The notes under the pieces are model-generated. The model did not search any database and was not told the DNA's origin. It saw nothing but the letters and a program-made list of their open reading frames with translations. Made by a program: the position numbers and the translations under genes. From Ariolimax columbianus (lineage: Eukaryota > Mollusca > Gastropoda > Stylommatophora > Arionidae): a DNA stretch of 64,000 nt. The DNA is taken from the NCBI GenBank assembly GCA_036924085.1, contig JAVGWX010000019.1, forward strand, positions 18,548,631 to 18,612,630. Direction: 5' to 3'. Each line of letters opens with the position of its first letter. The stretch's first letter is position 1. This document shows positions 53,259 to 63,330 of the stretch, one piece after another.

Positions 53259-53564
53259 TACCCGGAAGAGAGGCAGTCCAGTGTGTCTGTACGTCAGGAT
53301 CGTCACGTCCTGCCAGAAACGTAGCATTTGCATGTGAGTGGGGTATCTCTTTGCTCCCTTTATTTTCTTGGCTTCTATGCAGGGATGGTACGCCTAGCAT
53401 TCCCCGCCACCTGGGATGTTGACACAGAGGTATATTACTTAGGATATTAATGATTGTTATCAGTCTGTTAACATGTAGGCATCAAGATAACATGAGTTCA
53501 CTAACAAACGGTGTCACATTCAAATTCAACATTGGTCTGTTAGAAATTTGGATAGTAAGATATT

Positions 53565-53765
53565 ATGTTAGTTAGTTAGTTTTCTTTCCACTTGTGCCGT
53601 TTAGCGTCGTGGGGCGCTTGAGTCGTCTATCCTGCGCCAAGAGTGTTGCGTCGGTCAATGTGAGCCCTTGTCATTGCACAATCACTCTGACATCTATCCA
53701 CCTACCTCGCGGCCTCCCCCTTGTTCTGTAGCCATATCTACCAGCATTGTAAGCCATCAGTGGAA
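53565..53765 (-). mobile_element. LINE 3' fragment with CTAA tail (inverted relative of 46,239)
   Basis: The minus strand reads NAGRYGYRTRGRPRGRWIDV and ends in ACTAACTAACTAA. The satellite unit is split at ATTATGT / ATGTAGGACATT, so it inserted within a unit. Confidence 0.75.
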
Positions 53766-53869
53766 GATGTAGGACATTAAAATTCAACATTGGTCTGTTA
53801 GAAATTTGGATAGTAAGATATTATGTAGGACATTGAAATTCAACATTCATCTGTTAGAAATTTGGATAG

Positions 53870-54115
53870 TAAGATATTATGACCATGTCGCCACACTTCT
53901 CTATCAGAGGCTGCTGCCTGTGCCTCTTCTGGTCGGATATTGGTCCATTCTTTTATGTTGTCCTCCAACCTCTTTTTGGGACGACTTCTTTGTCGTCTAC
54001 CTTGCACCTTTCAGTGCAGGATTGTATTTGCAAGACCATTTGATCTCGATATGTGACCGTGCCCAAACGAGTTTCCTTCTTTTGACAGTTGCCAAGAGCT
54101 CTTCAAAAAGCCATA
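53870..54115 (-). mobile_element. RTE-like LINE C-terminal fragment in satellite
   Basis: The minus strand reads EELLATVKRRKLVW, then in the next frame GHVSRSNGLANTILH and RPKKRLEDNIKEWT. The same protein region is found at 61,984-62,232. Frameshifts and a stop are present. Confidence 0.78.
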
Positions 54116-54204
54116 CACAGAATATTAATGCTCATGTTCCATCTGTTAACATGTGGATAATAAGATAATAGGTAGGGAAGTAAAGTTCAGTTTTGGTCTA
54201 CATC

Positions 54205-54800
54205 TTAGGACATGTAGATAGCGAAATACTATCTAGGACATGTGGATTGAAATAATATATAGGTCATGTGGATAGTGAAATACTATATAGGTCATGTGAA
54301 TAGTGAAATACTATCTAGGTCATGTGGATAGTGAAATACAATATAGGTCATGTGGGTGGTGAAATACTATCTAGGTCACCTTGATAGTGAAATACTATCT
54401 AGGTAATGTGGATAGTGAAATACTATATAGGTCATGTGGATAGTGAAATACTTTTTAGGTAGTGTGGATAGTGAAATACTATCTAGGACATGTGGATAGT
54501 GAAATACTATCTAGGTCAAGTGGGTAGTGAGATACTATATAGGACATGTGAATAGTGAGATACTATATAGGACATGTGAATAGTGAAATACTATCTAGGA
54601 CATGTGAATAGTGAAATACTATCTAGGTCATGTGGATAGTGAAATAATATCTAGGTCATGTGGATAGTGAAATGCTATCTAGGTTATGTGGATAGTGAAA
54701 TAATATCTAGGTCATGTGGATAGTGAAATGCTATCTAGGTCATGTGGATAGTGAAATACTATCTAGGTCATGTGGATAGTGAAATACTATCTAGTTCATG
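54205..54800. repeat. 28-bp satellite
   Basis: About 21 units based on GTGGATAGTGAAATACTATC plus TAGGTCAT. It equals the first half of the 55-bp unit. Confidence 0.94.
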
Positions 54801-54810
54801 TGGAGCTTGT

Positions 54811-55240
54811 GATGGTGAATCTCAATGGAGCTCCACTGCCACAAGTTAAACCTACTAAAGCCATCGATAAATGGTACTTCAGTGCTAAAACTACCAAACA
54901 TGTTTAGGACACGAACGCCATGCCTCTAATAGCAATACATTTTTTCTTATTAAGGAAAAGGCTAATACTGTTTAAGTAATACAATATATTTTGGTTTGGT
55001 ACGCATTGTTATGTAGAAATAGCGGTGAATTAGTGCGTTGTTAAAAAATCGTTAACATAAATTGCAGGACTGGTGAGCCACTCTAAAAGAGTTACAGCCA
55101 TGTTCATGGCCCATAGCAAGGATGAGCTATTTTGTTACCAAAATTCAAAGCTGTTCTGTGGATTTTGCTTATTTAGGCTTAATAAAAAATCAGTGATGCT
55201 ACAAGGATAGACATTTAGAAGTTATCCTGCCATATGGGGA
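54811..55240. other. No recognisable gene
   Basis: AT-rich, non-coding DNA between the satellite and R3. No known repeat seen. Confidence 0.55.
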
Positions 55241-55620
55241 ACTTGGCTTGGCTTGGCTTGGCTTGGCTTGGCTTGGCTTGGCTTCGTTCTCAATCTCCCG
55301 CAACCAAACCCCCAAAGAGATTATGCAGCAGAATGTAGTTCAGAGAAAGGAATGCGGTGTGTCGTAGTTTACAGCTTGACTGCGATATTTGCACCTTTCA
55401 GTCTAACACATCCGCCTTAAGCAACTATTTTTTGAGTACCGGGTTAGCATTCCCTCTTCCATCCCGTCTCCTTAGCCAGTCTGCTCTGTTCCAGCCTGTT
55501 ATCCAGGATCATCGCGTGGAGGTGTAGACGGGTCTTGACAGCTTTGGTTCGCTGGCCCTGGCGCTAGCAGTCAGCTATGGGTCGCTGACCGCTGCAGCTC
55601 ATGCGCTGCATACGGGGAAC
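55241..55620 (-). repeat. Interspersed repeat R3, inverted copy with (GGCTT)n
   Basis: Eight GGCTT units (about 55,245-55,284) abut the R3 core (GTTCTCAATCTCCCGC...TAACACATCC). Beyond it, 55,440-55,615 matches 62,990-63,160 inverted (CCTGGATAACTGGCC-like). On its sense strand the tail is AAGCC repeats. Confidence 0.8.
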
Positions 55621-55624
55621 TGAG

Positions 55625-55934
55625 ACGCTAGTCTAGCCAGGCACAACATACTGACCAGGACGTCGTGTCAGGGTCAGGCACAATACACTGACAAAGACCA
55701 CAATCTCTCTTCCATGTAGCGTTTCTTGGAAACAGGCCGTTTTCAGGCAGTCTGGCTGACGAGGTGGGATCTCCGTAATAGTGAGCGCAACGCAGATGAA
55801 AAACCGCCAGGAAGGCCACCTTCATCGGTATGACAGGGATGGGACGAAAGCTACCACAAACTGCCACTTAACACTCTTTTCAGGGCGCACAAAAGAGTAA
55901 ACTTACTCACTGTGGGCATTGAACAACAACATCC
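55625..55934 (+). repeat. Interspersed repeat R1, copy 5
   Basis: It begins GTCTAGCCAGGCACAACATA and ends at the AAC tail, GTGGGCATTGAACAACAAC, which is interrupted by the family A insertion at 55,935. Confidence 0.85.
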
Positions 55935-56436
55935 TCCTTCTTCTTCATCGTACGCTGTCAGACGTCAACTTGAATTTGTCGGGCGATTTTGCAGCAAATG
56001 TTCAGGAGTCATTTTCCCTGTACCACAAGTGCATTCACCAGTAGCACCTATCTTCAGTTTATTGAATAGATGGTACCTTAGTAATTTGTGGTCTGTGCGG
56101 AGTCTGCTCTCTTCTGTTCAACTGATAGTAGGCATCATTTTTTGTGAGCCAGCATGCTCTGTTTCCCACTTGTCCATGTATCTGGCCCTAATAAGCCTTT
56201 TGGACTCTTCGTAAGTCACACTAGAATCTGGTTGTGGTAGTCTTGCACCTTCTTTTGCCAGTCTGTCTGCCTCCTCGTTGCCTTAGATGTTACAGTAGGA
56301 TGGAACCCACTGTACCACTACTCTTTTGGGTGTAGACTGCTGGCATAGTTGACAAAGTACTACTCTTACGTCATTATTTTCTGTATTTTTCTGGCTTTTT
56401 AGTGCTGTAACCACGGACAGGGCATCTGTTAACAAG
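55935..56436 (-). mobile_element. Family A LINE, copy 8, inserted in the tail of R1
   Basis: This minus-strand copy has a GATGAAGAAGAAGGA tail, the terminal codons, an internal deletion of about 110 bp that removes the region between VDV and the knuckle, then knuckle and RNase H back to LTDALSVV. The exact 11-bp duplication CAACAACATCC lies at 55,924-55,934 and 56,437-56,447. The deletion joins TTGT to CGGGC with TGT microhomology. A second small deletion lies near 56,105. Confidence 0.9.
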
Positions 56437-56447
56437 CAACAACATCC

Positions 56448-56634
56448 AGTCGCACATTTCCGTGATTCGTTCAAAAAGTACTCCTGTCTCAAAGCTGTAA
56501 TTCAGTTACAAGCTTGTAAACGGGTATTTCATGCTAAAAATAAGTAAACTGGACCGCTCCGCACTGATTGGTGAATGATGTGTAGTGTATTGTTGGATGC
56601 CCGTGATGAATTACGTTACTATTTGGTGAGCCTG
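56448..56634. other. Non-coding stretch
   Basis: No gene or known repeat recognised between the LINE and the next R1. Confidence 0.5.
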
Positions 56635-57172
56635 ACGGTCGTTGGGTGGCGTGTTGCAATATCTTTCTTTACTTACCGAGTGTGCTGATGAAGGTGGATC
56701 GTGATCCTCCAGAATATTACGCTCACTGCTACAGCGATCACGTTGCTTACTACATCGTTAGCCAGTTGGAGACAGCCTGTTTTCGAGGAGAACTGCAAGG
56801 AAGTGGGGGGGGGGGGGGGAGGGAAGGGAGAGGTCCTTCGTCAGTGTGTTTACCTGACCCTAATTAACATTGTCTGATCAGTATGATTTACCTGATCTTA
56901 ACTAACATTGTCTGATGGGTATGTTTTACCTGATCTTAACTAACATTGTCTGATGGGTATGTTTTACCTGAACTTAACTAACATTGTCTGATGGGTATGT
57001 TTTACCTGAACTTAGCTAACATTGTCTGATGGGTATGTTTTACCTGATCTTAACTAACATTGTCTGATGGGTATGTTTTACCTGAACTTAACTAACATTG
57101 TCTGATGGGTATATTTTACCTGAACTTAACTAACATTGTCTGATGGGTATGTTTTACCTGACCGGACGTAGG
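56635..57172 (-). repeat. Interspersed repeat R1, copy 6, with expanded 38-bp array
   Basis: Inverted R1 body (GAGTGTGCTGATGAAGGTGG, CTACAGCGATCACGTTGC) and a G run at 56,804-56,819, then about eight 38-bp units (ACTAACATTGTCTGATGGGT plus ATGTTTTACCTGATCTTA) in the place where other copies have one to four. Confidence 0.88.
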
Positions 57173-57835
57173 TCTCCTTTCCCCATGTACAATGTGTATT
57201 CGATGTTTTCATATTTCAGTGGCGATTCAATAAATATTTCGTTTTCCTGTCAAACAAATGGAAATAATCTACTTCATTATTAAATGATGAGTTTGAAGAG
57301 CACATTCATGTCTTTGGAGAATGTGACAGTATTATTATATATCTACTTCTGCAGGAAGCTAATATGGCTCGTTTGCATGATGACATCCAAGAACCTAAAA
57401 AGATAAATTCACTTTCATACAAAACTAATTTACTATAAATATATCAAAATTCCTGTTAACAAATTCACTTTTACATTAAAATTTGTCTTTTATAACAGTG
57501 TAGTATGATTATTTTGAGAGACAGCTATGTGTGTAGCAACGGTAAGGCCGGAACCTGATGTTTTGACAGAGATCTCAGTGTAATAACTGTATGGCCCAGA
57601 CTTGATTGTTTTGGCAGAGATATGTGTGTGGTAGATTATATATATGATTTAATTTGTTTATTGTTGTTTGTGTTGGCAGAATTATAACTTTTAGAACACA
57701 TGTGAGACAAAAATGTCGTATATTTTATCTCATTAGTACTACTGGTCTACTAAAACAGCAATAGCACGCAAACAAATTAAGCTAGAACCTTCAAACATTG
57801 TCACGTCCACAGAAACTAAGATAAAAACGTTCAAC
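57173..57835. other. No recognisable gene
   Basis: AT-rich DNA. Two similar phrases about tGACAGAGATCTCAGTG / GGCAGAGATATGTGTG occur near 57,575 and 57,615. No coding signal. Confidence 0.5.
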
Positions 57836-58310
57836 CTCTCACAGCTGTCCACATAAATTAAGCTAAAGCCTTAAAACTTTCACAGTAATCCACAGAAGTC
57901 AAATTGGAACATTCAAACTCTCACAGTTGCACACAGAAATCAAGCTAGAATCGCAAAATTATCACTGTTGTACACATAAACCAAGCTAGAATATTCAAAC
58001 CTTCGCCGCAGTTCATAGAAATCAAGCTATATAGGACATTCAAACTTTCACAGTAGTCCACAGAAATCAAGTTAGAACCTTCAAACGTTCACAGTAGTCC
58101 ACAGAAATCAAGTTAGAACCTTCAAACGTTCACAATAGTCCACAGAAATCAAGTTAGAACATTCAAACTTTCACAGTAGTCCACATAAATCAAGTTAGAA
58201 CCTTCAAACGTTCACAGTAGTCCACAGAAATGAAGTTAGAACCTTCAAATGTTCACAATAGTCCACATAAATCAAGCTAGAACATTCAAACTCACAATAG
58301 TGCCCATAAA
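57836..58310. repeat. 41-bp minisatellite
   Basis: About eleven units based on CACAGTAGTCCACAGAAATC plus AAGTTAGAACCTTCAAACGTT, more degenerate on the left. Confidence 0.92.
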
Positions 58311-58600
58311 CAAAGAAACTTACTTGAGATACCAACAATTGCGACCACTACCAGTAAATGGCCTGGTTAAGAATGACTGTACAGATGTAGCTTATTCGAG
58401 CATCTATTTCAAACGAAAATCTGTAGCAATGAAAAATGTGACGGCGAGTTCTGACCGACAAATGACCCCGAGCCACGGTCTAGCTACTCAAAAAGTAAGA
58501 AAGTAGACTTGTCAGTGAGCAGGTGTGTTAAGTTAGCTAGCTTTAACCGCATTCAGTTTACCCGCATTTGACGGCTTTTCTTTGGTGGTCACAAAGCCAT
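58311..58600. other. No recognisable gene
   Basis: Short non-coding spacer between two arrays. The 85-residue frame that crosses it begins inside the 41-bp array and has no domain. Confidence 0.5.
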
Positions 58601-58604
58601 TTTA

Positions 58605-58990
58605 TATCTTATCCAAGTATCTCTAGTTGTTAACGTAATCTTATCCAAGTATCTGTAGACGTAGATCTAATCCTATCCAAGTATCTCTAGACGTAGACCT
58701 GCTCTTTTCCAAGTATCTCTAGACGTAGATCTAATCTTATCCAACTATCTCTAAATGTTGACCTAATCTTATCCAAGTGTTTCTAGACGTAGACCTAATA
58801 TTATTCAAGTATTTCTGGACGTAGACCTGATCGTAACAAAGTATCTGTAGATGTTGACCTAATCTTATCCAAGTATCTCAACACGTAGACCTAAACTTAT
58901 CCAAGTATCTCTAGACGTAGACATGGTCTTATCCAAGTATTTCTAGATGTAGACCTAATCTTATCCAAGTATCTCTAAACGCAGACCACA
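58605..58990. repeat. 33-bp minisatellite
   Basis: About eleven units based on ATCTTATCCAAGTATCTCTA plus GACGTAGACCTA. Confidence 0.93.
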
Positions 58991-58994
58991 TTTT

Positions 58995-59530
58995 CATTTA
59001 TCATACAGTGGATCTATGAACACTAGCACACATGACAACGACAAGGTGGACAGACTAGCAAAGAAGGGATAAAGACAAGAATTGCCACACGCTGCGACAG
59101 CCCTACAACAGCCAAGCAGCTCATACCAGCAATCAAAGAGACTTGTCTGAACAGATAGACCATGGGAAACACGAGGATGGAGATCACAAACGGGAAGCCC
59201 CAATCTAAATTACAGCAACAATCAACTCACATAGACAGAATCATAGTACCATTTTCTGGCTGAGAACCAAACACATTCCACGTAACAAACACATGAACAT
59301 AATCCAACCACAACACACACCACAGTGCCAGCTGTGTACACACTCATATGCCACAGTTGGTCATTATCTCTTTGAGTGATCGGCGCTCAACGATGCTAGG
59401 GGAATGCTTCTTCCTATGAGGCCAGATAAATGGAACACTATGTATGGCACTAGACAACAACTAACATGCCCAGACACTAGTATATGGCATTGGGCAAAAG
59501 GGTATGAGCATCGATGCTTCTGGAACCGTA
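58995..59530 (+). mobile_element. Family D LINE: RNase H end and C-terminal knuckle
   Basis: The plus strand starts with IQWIYEH (the QWxPxH part of RNase H), then in another frame DKVDRLAKKG, the usual last RNase H motif. It continues to NHFWLRTKHIP-like sequence and CQLCTHSYATVGHYLFE, where Cys-x2-Cys-x8-His would be followed by Cys but reads a stop. The end is WAKGYEHRCFWNRNKVW. Multiple frameshifts. It differs from families A-C. Confidence 0.72.
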
Positions 59531-59695
59531 ACAAAGTCTGGTCAGGCAAAACATACTGATCGGACATGTTAGTCAGGGTCGGGTAAAATAAAAGTAAAAC
59601 AACAACAAATTGTGAGAAACAGGCCTACTTCCAAATGAGCCAGACGACACTTCATATCGGATCCACAACTAGGGGATTGCATGTTAAGTTTAGAT
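59530..59695 (+). repeat. Interspersed repeat R1, partial copy 7
   Basis: GTCTGGTCAGGCAAAACATA, one and a half variable units, an internal AAC patch, then AACAGGCCTACTTCCAAATGAG from the R1 body. Internally rearranged. Confidence 0.7.
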
Positions 59696-59819
59696 TCGCA
59701 TTATTATTTTATAAGTCTAGTGATATTGCGAACTTAATATCTGAGTAGCAACATGTCACTTTGTCGGCTTGTGCATTCACAAGTAAAAACAACTATGATT
59801 CTCTGTATAAGTGAAATCT

Positions 59820-60089
59820 TACCTCTAAATCAATCATATAATCGGTGTACTACAGTAAACACAAAATAGTACCTCTATGTCATCATATAATCGGTGTACT
59901 ACAGCAAACACAAAATCTTACCTCTATGTCATCATATAATCGGTGTACTACAGCAAACACAAAATCTTACCTCTATGTCATCATATAATCGGTGTACTAC
60001 AGCAAACACAAAATCTTACCTCTATGTCATCATATAATCGGTGTACTACAGTAAACACAAAATCTTACCTCTATGTCATCATATAATCG
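59820..60089. repeat. 49-bp minisatellite, left part
   Basis: Units based on CATCATATAATCGGTGTACT plus ACAGCAAACACAAAATCTTAC at exact 49-bp spacing. Interrupted by a LINE fragment at 60,090. Confidence 0.93.
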
Positions 60090-60417
60090 ATAGGAAAGAA
60101 TCGCCACCAATCACACAGACTGGCGCAGCACTATTGCTGAGGGTGTTAAGAGACAAGAGTCATCAAGAATAGATGAGGCCATCCAGAGACAAGAGTCATC
60201 AAGAATAGATGAGGCCATCCAGAGACGCTCGCTCTGCAAGTCAACGCACATCAACCCTTCTTCAACTCGGTGGAAGGAGGTGTCTTATTTCCCTGTACAA
60301 AGTGCAACAGACAATTCAAGGCTCAGATTGGCTTATTTAGCCATCTTCGAACTCATGTGAACAGTTTACAGTGAATGCTGACAAAGTGGTCCTCATCGAT
60401 TACGATGGACTTACAAC
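60090..60417 (+). mobile_element. RTE-type LINE 3' end with C2H2 finger, inserted in the 49-bp array
   Basis: This 328-bp fragment carries RKESPPITQT-like C-terminal sequence, a 37-bp tandem duplication (AGACAAGAGTCATCAAGAAT at 60,150 and 60,187) and then FPCTKCNRQFKAQIGLFSHL with a following RTH, a complete C2H2 zinc finger as found at the end of many RTE proteins. The array resumes in register with the 5-bp direct repeat AATCG at 60,085-60,089 and 60,418-60,422. Confidence 0.8.
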
Positions 60418-60895
60418 AATCGGTGTACTACAGTAAACACTAAATCTTACTTCTAACCCACTGTATGGTCGATTTACTACAGTAAACACTAAATCTTACC
60501 TCTAACCCACTGTATGGTCGGTTTACTACAGTAAACCTTAAATCTTACTTCTAACCCACTGTATGGTCGGTTTACTACAGTAAACACTAAATCTTACTTC
60601 TAACCCACTGTATGGTCGGTTTACTACAGTAAACACAAAATCTTACTTCTAACCCACTGTATGGTCGGTTTACTACAGTAAACACTAAATCTTACCTCTA
60701 ACCCACTGTATGGTCGGTTTACTACAGTAAACCTTAAATCTTACTTCTAACCCACTGTATGGTCGGTTTACTACAGTAAATACTAAATCTTACCTCTAAC
60801 CCACTGTATGGTCGGTGCACTACAGTAAACACAAAATCTTACCTGCAACCCACCTTATGGTCGGTGCACTACAGTAAACACAAAATCTTATACAA
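60418..60895. repeat. 49-bp minisatellite, right part
   Basis: About nine units based on CCCACTGTATGGTCGGTTTA plus CTACAGTAAACACTAAATC. The consensus differs from the left part in the first third of the unit. Confidence 0.93.
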
Positions 60896-60915
60896 AAATA
60901 TTTCCTTTGTTGCAG

Positions 60916-61245
60916 GTTGTGCATTGTTTACACCATACGAAAAACAGGACCACTAATTGAGTCGTCACCGGATTCTCCCGCGCAACACTTTGTTGAGACA
61001 TTTCGCATCTACTACCACTTATCCTACACGATGCCCAAGGCTCATCACCCGTTGTCGTGGACGATCAACGCGAAAGGCACTGGTTGGATATACGGATTGC
61101 ATGGCTTGATTTGAAGCAGGAGGCACTAACTATAGCTGGTCCTCTTTCTTGTCTTTTATCACGACAGCCGAAGCACAGTGGTACCAGCACATTCAACTTC
61201 TATCAAGAAACCTGCGACAAAGAACGTTGCATGCTCTTGCAGTAG
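60916..61245 (+). CDS. Possible terminal exon of an unrecognised gene (frameshifted)
   Basis: A splice-acceptor-like TTTCCTTTGTTGCAG ends at 60,915. The downstream frame reads CIVYTIRKTGPLIESSPDSP, then FVETFRIYYHLSYTMPKAHH and PLSWTINAKGTGW. It then hits a stop at 61,112, but a second frame continues the same kind of sequence without a break: WLDIRIAWLDLKQEALTIAG, LSCLLSRQPKHSG and TSTFNFYQETCDKE, ending at TAG 61,243-61,245. One single-base indel near 61,085 would explain the switch. Codon use and composition look protein-like and not repeat-like. I do not recognise the family. It may be a host exon (secreted or membrane protein with Cys), a pseudogene, or a mobile-element exon. Confidence 0.35.
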
Positions 61246-61630
61246 TCGATTCTGTAACTATTGTCTAGCATGATGAAGCTGCTAATATAATGCACAACTC
61301 ACTTTAGTCGTCCCTTTTAAGGCATGCATGGAGTTCATGGAATCAAATCAAAATCACGTCCCGTCATTTCTTGAATCACATGTCCAGCCTTGTATTTTAC
61401 TTAACATAACGAGCTTTTAGAAAACATGATTCTTTTCATTTGCAGTACGGTAGAAATAATTTTTACATTGTTATTTTGCCACATCCATGCATAGCCCTTA
61501 GTCGCATCTTATAATATACAAGGCATTAAATAATTTATCCTATTTTCTTCACCAATCAGGAGAAATAAATACATTGCCCACCTTTACATATTTTGTCCTG
61601 GACTTACAGTGGCAATATTTGGCAGCGGTT
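61246..61630. other. Non-coding stretch
   Basis: AT-rich with AATAAA-like words (for example AGAAATAAATAC near 61,562). If 60,916-61,245 is an exon, this would be its 3' untranslated region. Confidence 0.4.
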
Positions 61631-61637
61631 ATATCCT

Positions 61638-61940
61638 TTAAGTTGCCAGGAGGTCTTCAAAAGGCCATATTGCTGTTGTAATTCTATCTCGTATTTCCTC
61701 ATTTGTAACTCGATCTTTGTACGTGACGTTTAAAAGTCTTCGGAAACATCTCATCTCTAAGGCATGTATCCTTCGCTGAAGGTCAGCTGTAACTGTCCAT
61801 GTCTCACAAGCATAGAGGAATATTGACAGGACCAGTGCACGCTTTAATCTGATTTTCGTGCATAGTGCTAACAGTTTATCTTGCCAGATTTTGTTAAGCC
61901 GTGCAAGCGGCGCTATTGTCTGTGCTATTCTGGCCAACAC
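61638..61940 (-). pseudogene. RTE reverse transcriptase C-terminal segment (inverted half)
   Basis: An open 100-residue frame with KDKxxLxxK-type IWQDKLLALCTKIRLKRALV, SIFLYACETWTVTADL and YKDRVTNEEIRDRI. This is the conserved region after the polymerase in BovB/RTE elements. It has lost its upstream catalytic core and is orientation-flipped relative to its natural continuation. Confidence 0.82.
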
Positions 61941-62232
61941 CTCCCATTTTGATTCTCCATCCCTGACAATCGAACCCAGATATTTAAAACGGAAACTCGC
62001 TTGATACGGTCACATATCGAAATCAAATGGTCTTGCAAATACGATCCTCCACGGAAAGGTGCAAGGCAGACGACGAAGAGGTCGGCCCAAAATCAGGTGG
62101 GAGGACAACATAAAAGATTGGACCAGAACAAGTACAGGCAGCATCCGCCGACAGAGAAGGGTGGCGTGGAGTTGTGAGGATGTCTTCATGTGTCCCCCAA
62201 CGACCTCACCGGTTACGGGATGACCTGACCTG
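61638..62232. mobile_element. RTE-clade LINE 3' fragment with 5' inversion
   Basis: Minus strand 61,983-61,638 encodes FKYLGSIVRDGESKW, then LVLSIFLYACETWTVTADLQ, RIHALEMRCFRRLLNVTYKD and EEIRDRI, ending WPFEDLLAT. Plus strand from 61,984 encodes the next piece of the same protein: KRKLA, GHISKSNGLANTILHGKVQG, RRRRGRPKIRWEDNI and VAWSCEDVF, to a stop near 62,228. The first half is therefore inverted relative to the second. ATATCCT occurs at 61,631-61,637 and 62,233-62,239. Confidence 0.8.
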
Positions 62233-62639
62233 ATATCCTGTCATTTCCAGTAAGGGGCCCCGGGATTCACTGGGGGACGTAATCTTATTGGTAGGTATGA
62301 AACATGTAGCGACAATGATAGAAAAGATATGAATTTGAAGTGCATGTATGTAGCTTCCTCAAAGTGCTTAAAATCGCGATGTGGCTGCACTGGCTCACAA
62401 GCAGAGACCATGTCTGTGTTCAGATTCCTGAACCTGCAGGAAAGGAAACCTATGGGATGTGAGTCAATTTAAAGTTCATACTGAATGTGGATTCACCAGA
62501 ATGTAAGGTGCAAAACACTTAGTACTTCGTCTTAGGAAACACAGTGAACGATGTAAACAAAATGTGTGACCTCGCACTGTACTTGGAATACTTGAAATAC
62601 TTAGAATACTTGTATTCAAACATACATGTTTAGGTGATC

Positions 62640-63330
62640 AAAATGCTAAGCAGCGCATGCGCTGCAGTGGTCAGTGACTCGTAACTGACTACTAGTGTCA
62701 GGGTCAGTGACTCTTAACTGAATGCTAGCGTCAAGGTCAGTGACTCGTAGCTGACTGCTAGCGTCAGGGTCAGTGAATCGTAGCTGACTGCTAGCGTCAG
62801 GGTCAGTGACTCGTAGCTGACTACTAGTGTCAGAGTCAGTGACTGGTAGCTGACTACTAGTGTCAAGGTCAGTGACTCGTAGCTGACTACTAGCGTCATG
62901 GTCAGTGACTCGTAGCTGACTACTAGTGTCATGGTCAGTGACTCGTAGCTGACTACTAGTGGCAGGGTCAGTTACTCGTATCTGACTGCTGGCGTCAGGG
63001 TCAGTGACTCGTAGATGACTACTAGTTTCAGCGCCAGCGAACCAGAGCTGCCAAGACCCTTCTTCACCTCCACTCGGTGATCCTGGATAACTGGCCGCAG
63101 CAGGGCAGACTGGCTAAGAAGAAGGGATCGAAGAGGGAATGCTAACCCGGTTCTAACAAAATGATAGCTGAAATCGGATGTGTTGCACCGAAAAGTGCAA
63201 ATATCGCAGCCAAGCTGTAAACTACGACACAACGCATTCCGTTCTCTGGACTTCATTCTGCTACTTAGGCCCGTGTCAGGGTTTGGTAGCGGGAGATTGA
63301 GAACGAACGAAGCCAAGCCGAACATGCATT
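62640..63330 (+). repeat. Interspersed repeat R3, long copy with 33-bp array
   Basis: It starts near GCGCATGCGCTGCAGTGGTCA, has eleven 33-bp units, then CGCCAGCGAACCAGAGCTGC, CTCCACTCGGTGATCCTGGA, the R3 core (GGATGTGTTGCACCGAAAAG...GGTAGCGGGAGATTGAGAAC) and ends GAACGAAGCCAAGCC. Partner of 55,241-55,620. Confidence 0.82.
62665..63030. repeat. 33-bp minisatellite inside R3
   Basis: Eleven units based on GTCAGTGACTCGTAGCTGAC plus TACTAGTGTCAGG. The 33-bp period keeps a minus-strand frame open (SYESLTLTLVV), a by-product. The copy at 55,560-55,600 has a single unit. Confidence 0.93.

Larger units (their letters stand above)
49992..53420 (-). mobile_element. Family A LINE, copy 7, EN and RT present, cut off in RNase H
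   Basis: The longest LINE in the window. In minus-strand order it has a probable 5' untranslated region (53,420-53,060), an AP-like endonuclease, a linker, a reverse transcriptase, a thumb/connection region and the first residues before RNase H. It stops at CATGGACTGGACCCATG, just before YTDGS. Frameshifts lie near 52,340, 52,100 and 51,530, and a Trp-to-stop change at 50,789-50,791. ORF1 (the nucleic-acid chaperone) is not visible. It defines the family as an I-group element with EN-RT-RNase H order. Confidence 0.9.
53430..54810. repeat. 55-bp satellite array 3, with 28-bp derivative
   Basis: Diverged 55-bp units at 53,430-54,200, with LINE fragments at 53,565-53,765 and 53,870-54,115. From about 54,205 to 54,800 the array changes to a 28-bp unit. 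Confidence 0.92.

Noticed and set aside
62714..62932. Undecapeptide repeat (SYESLTLTLVV)
   Set aside because: By-product of a 33-bp minisatellite inside R3.
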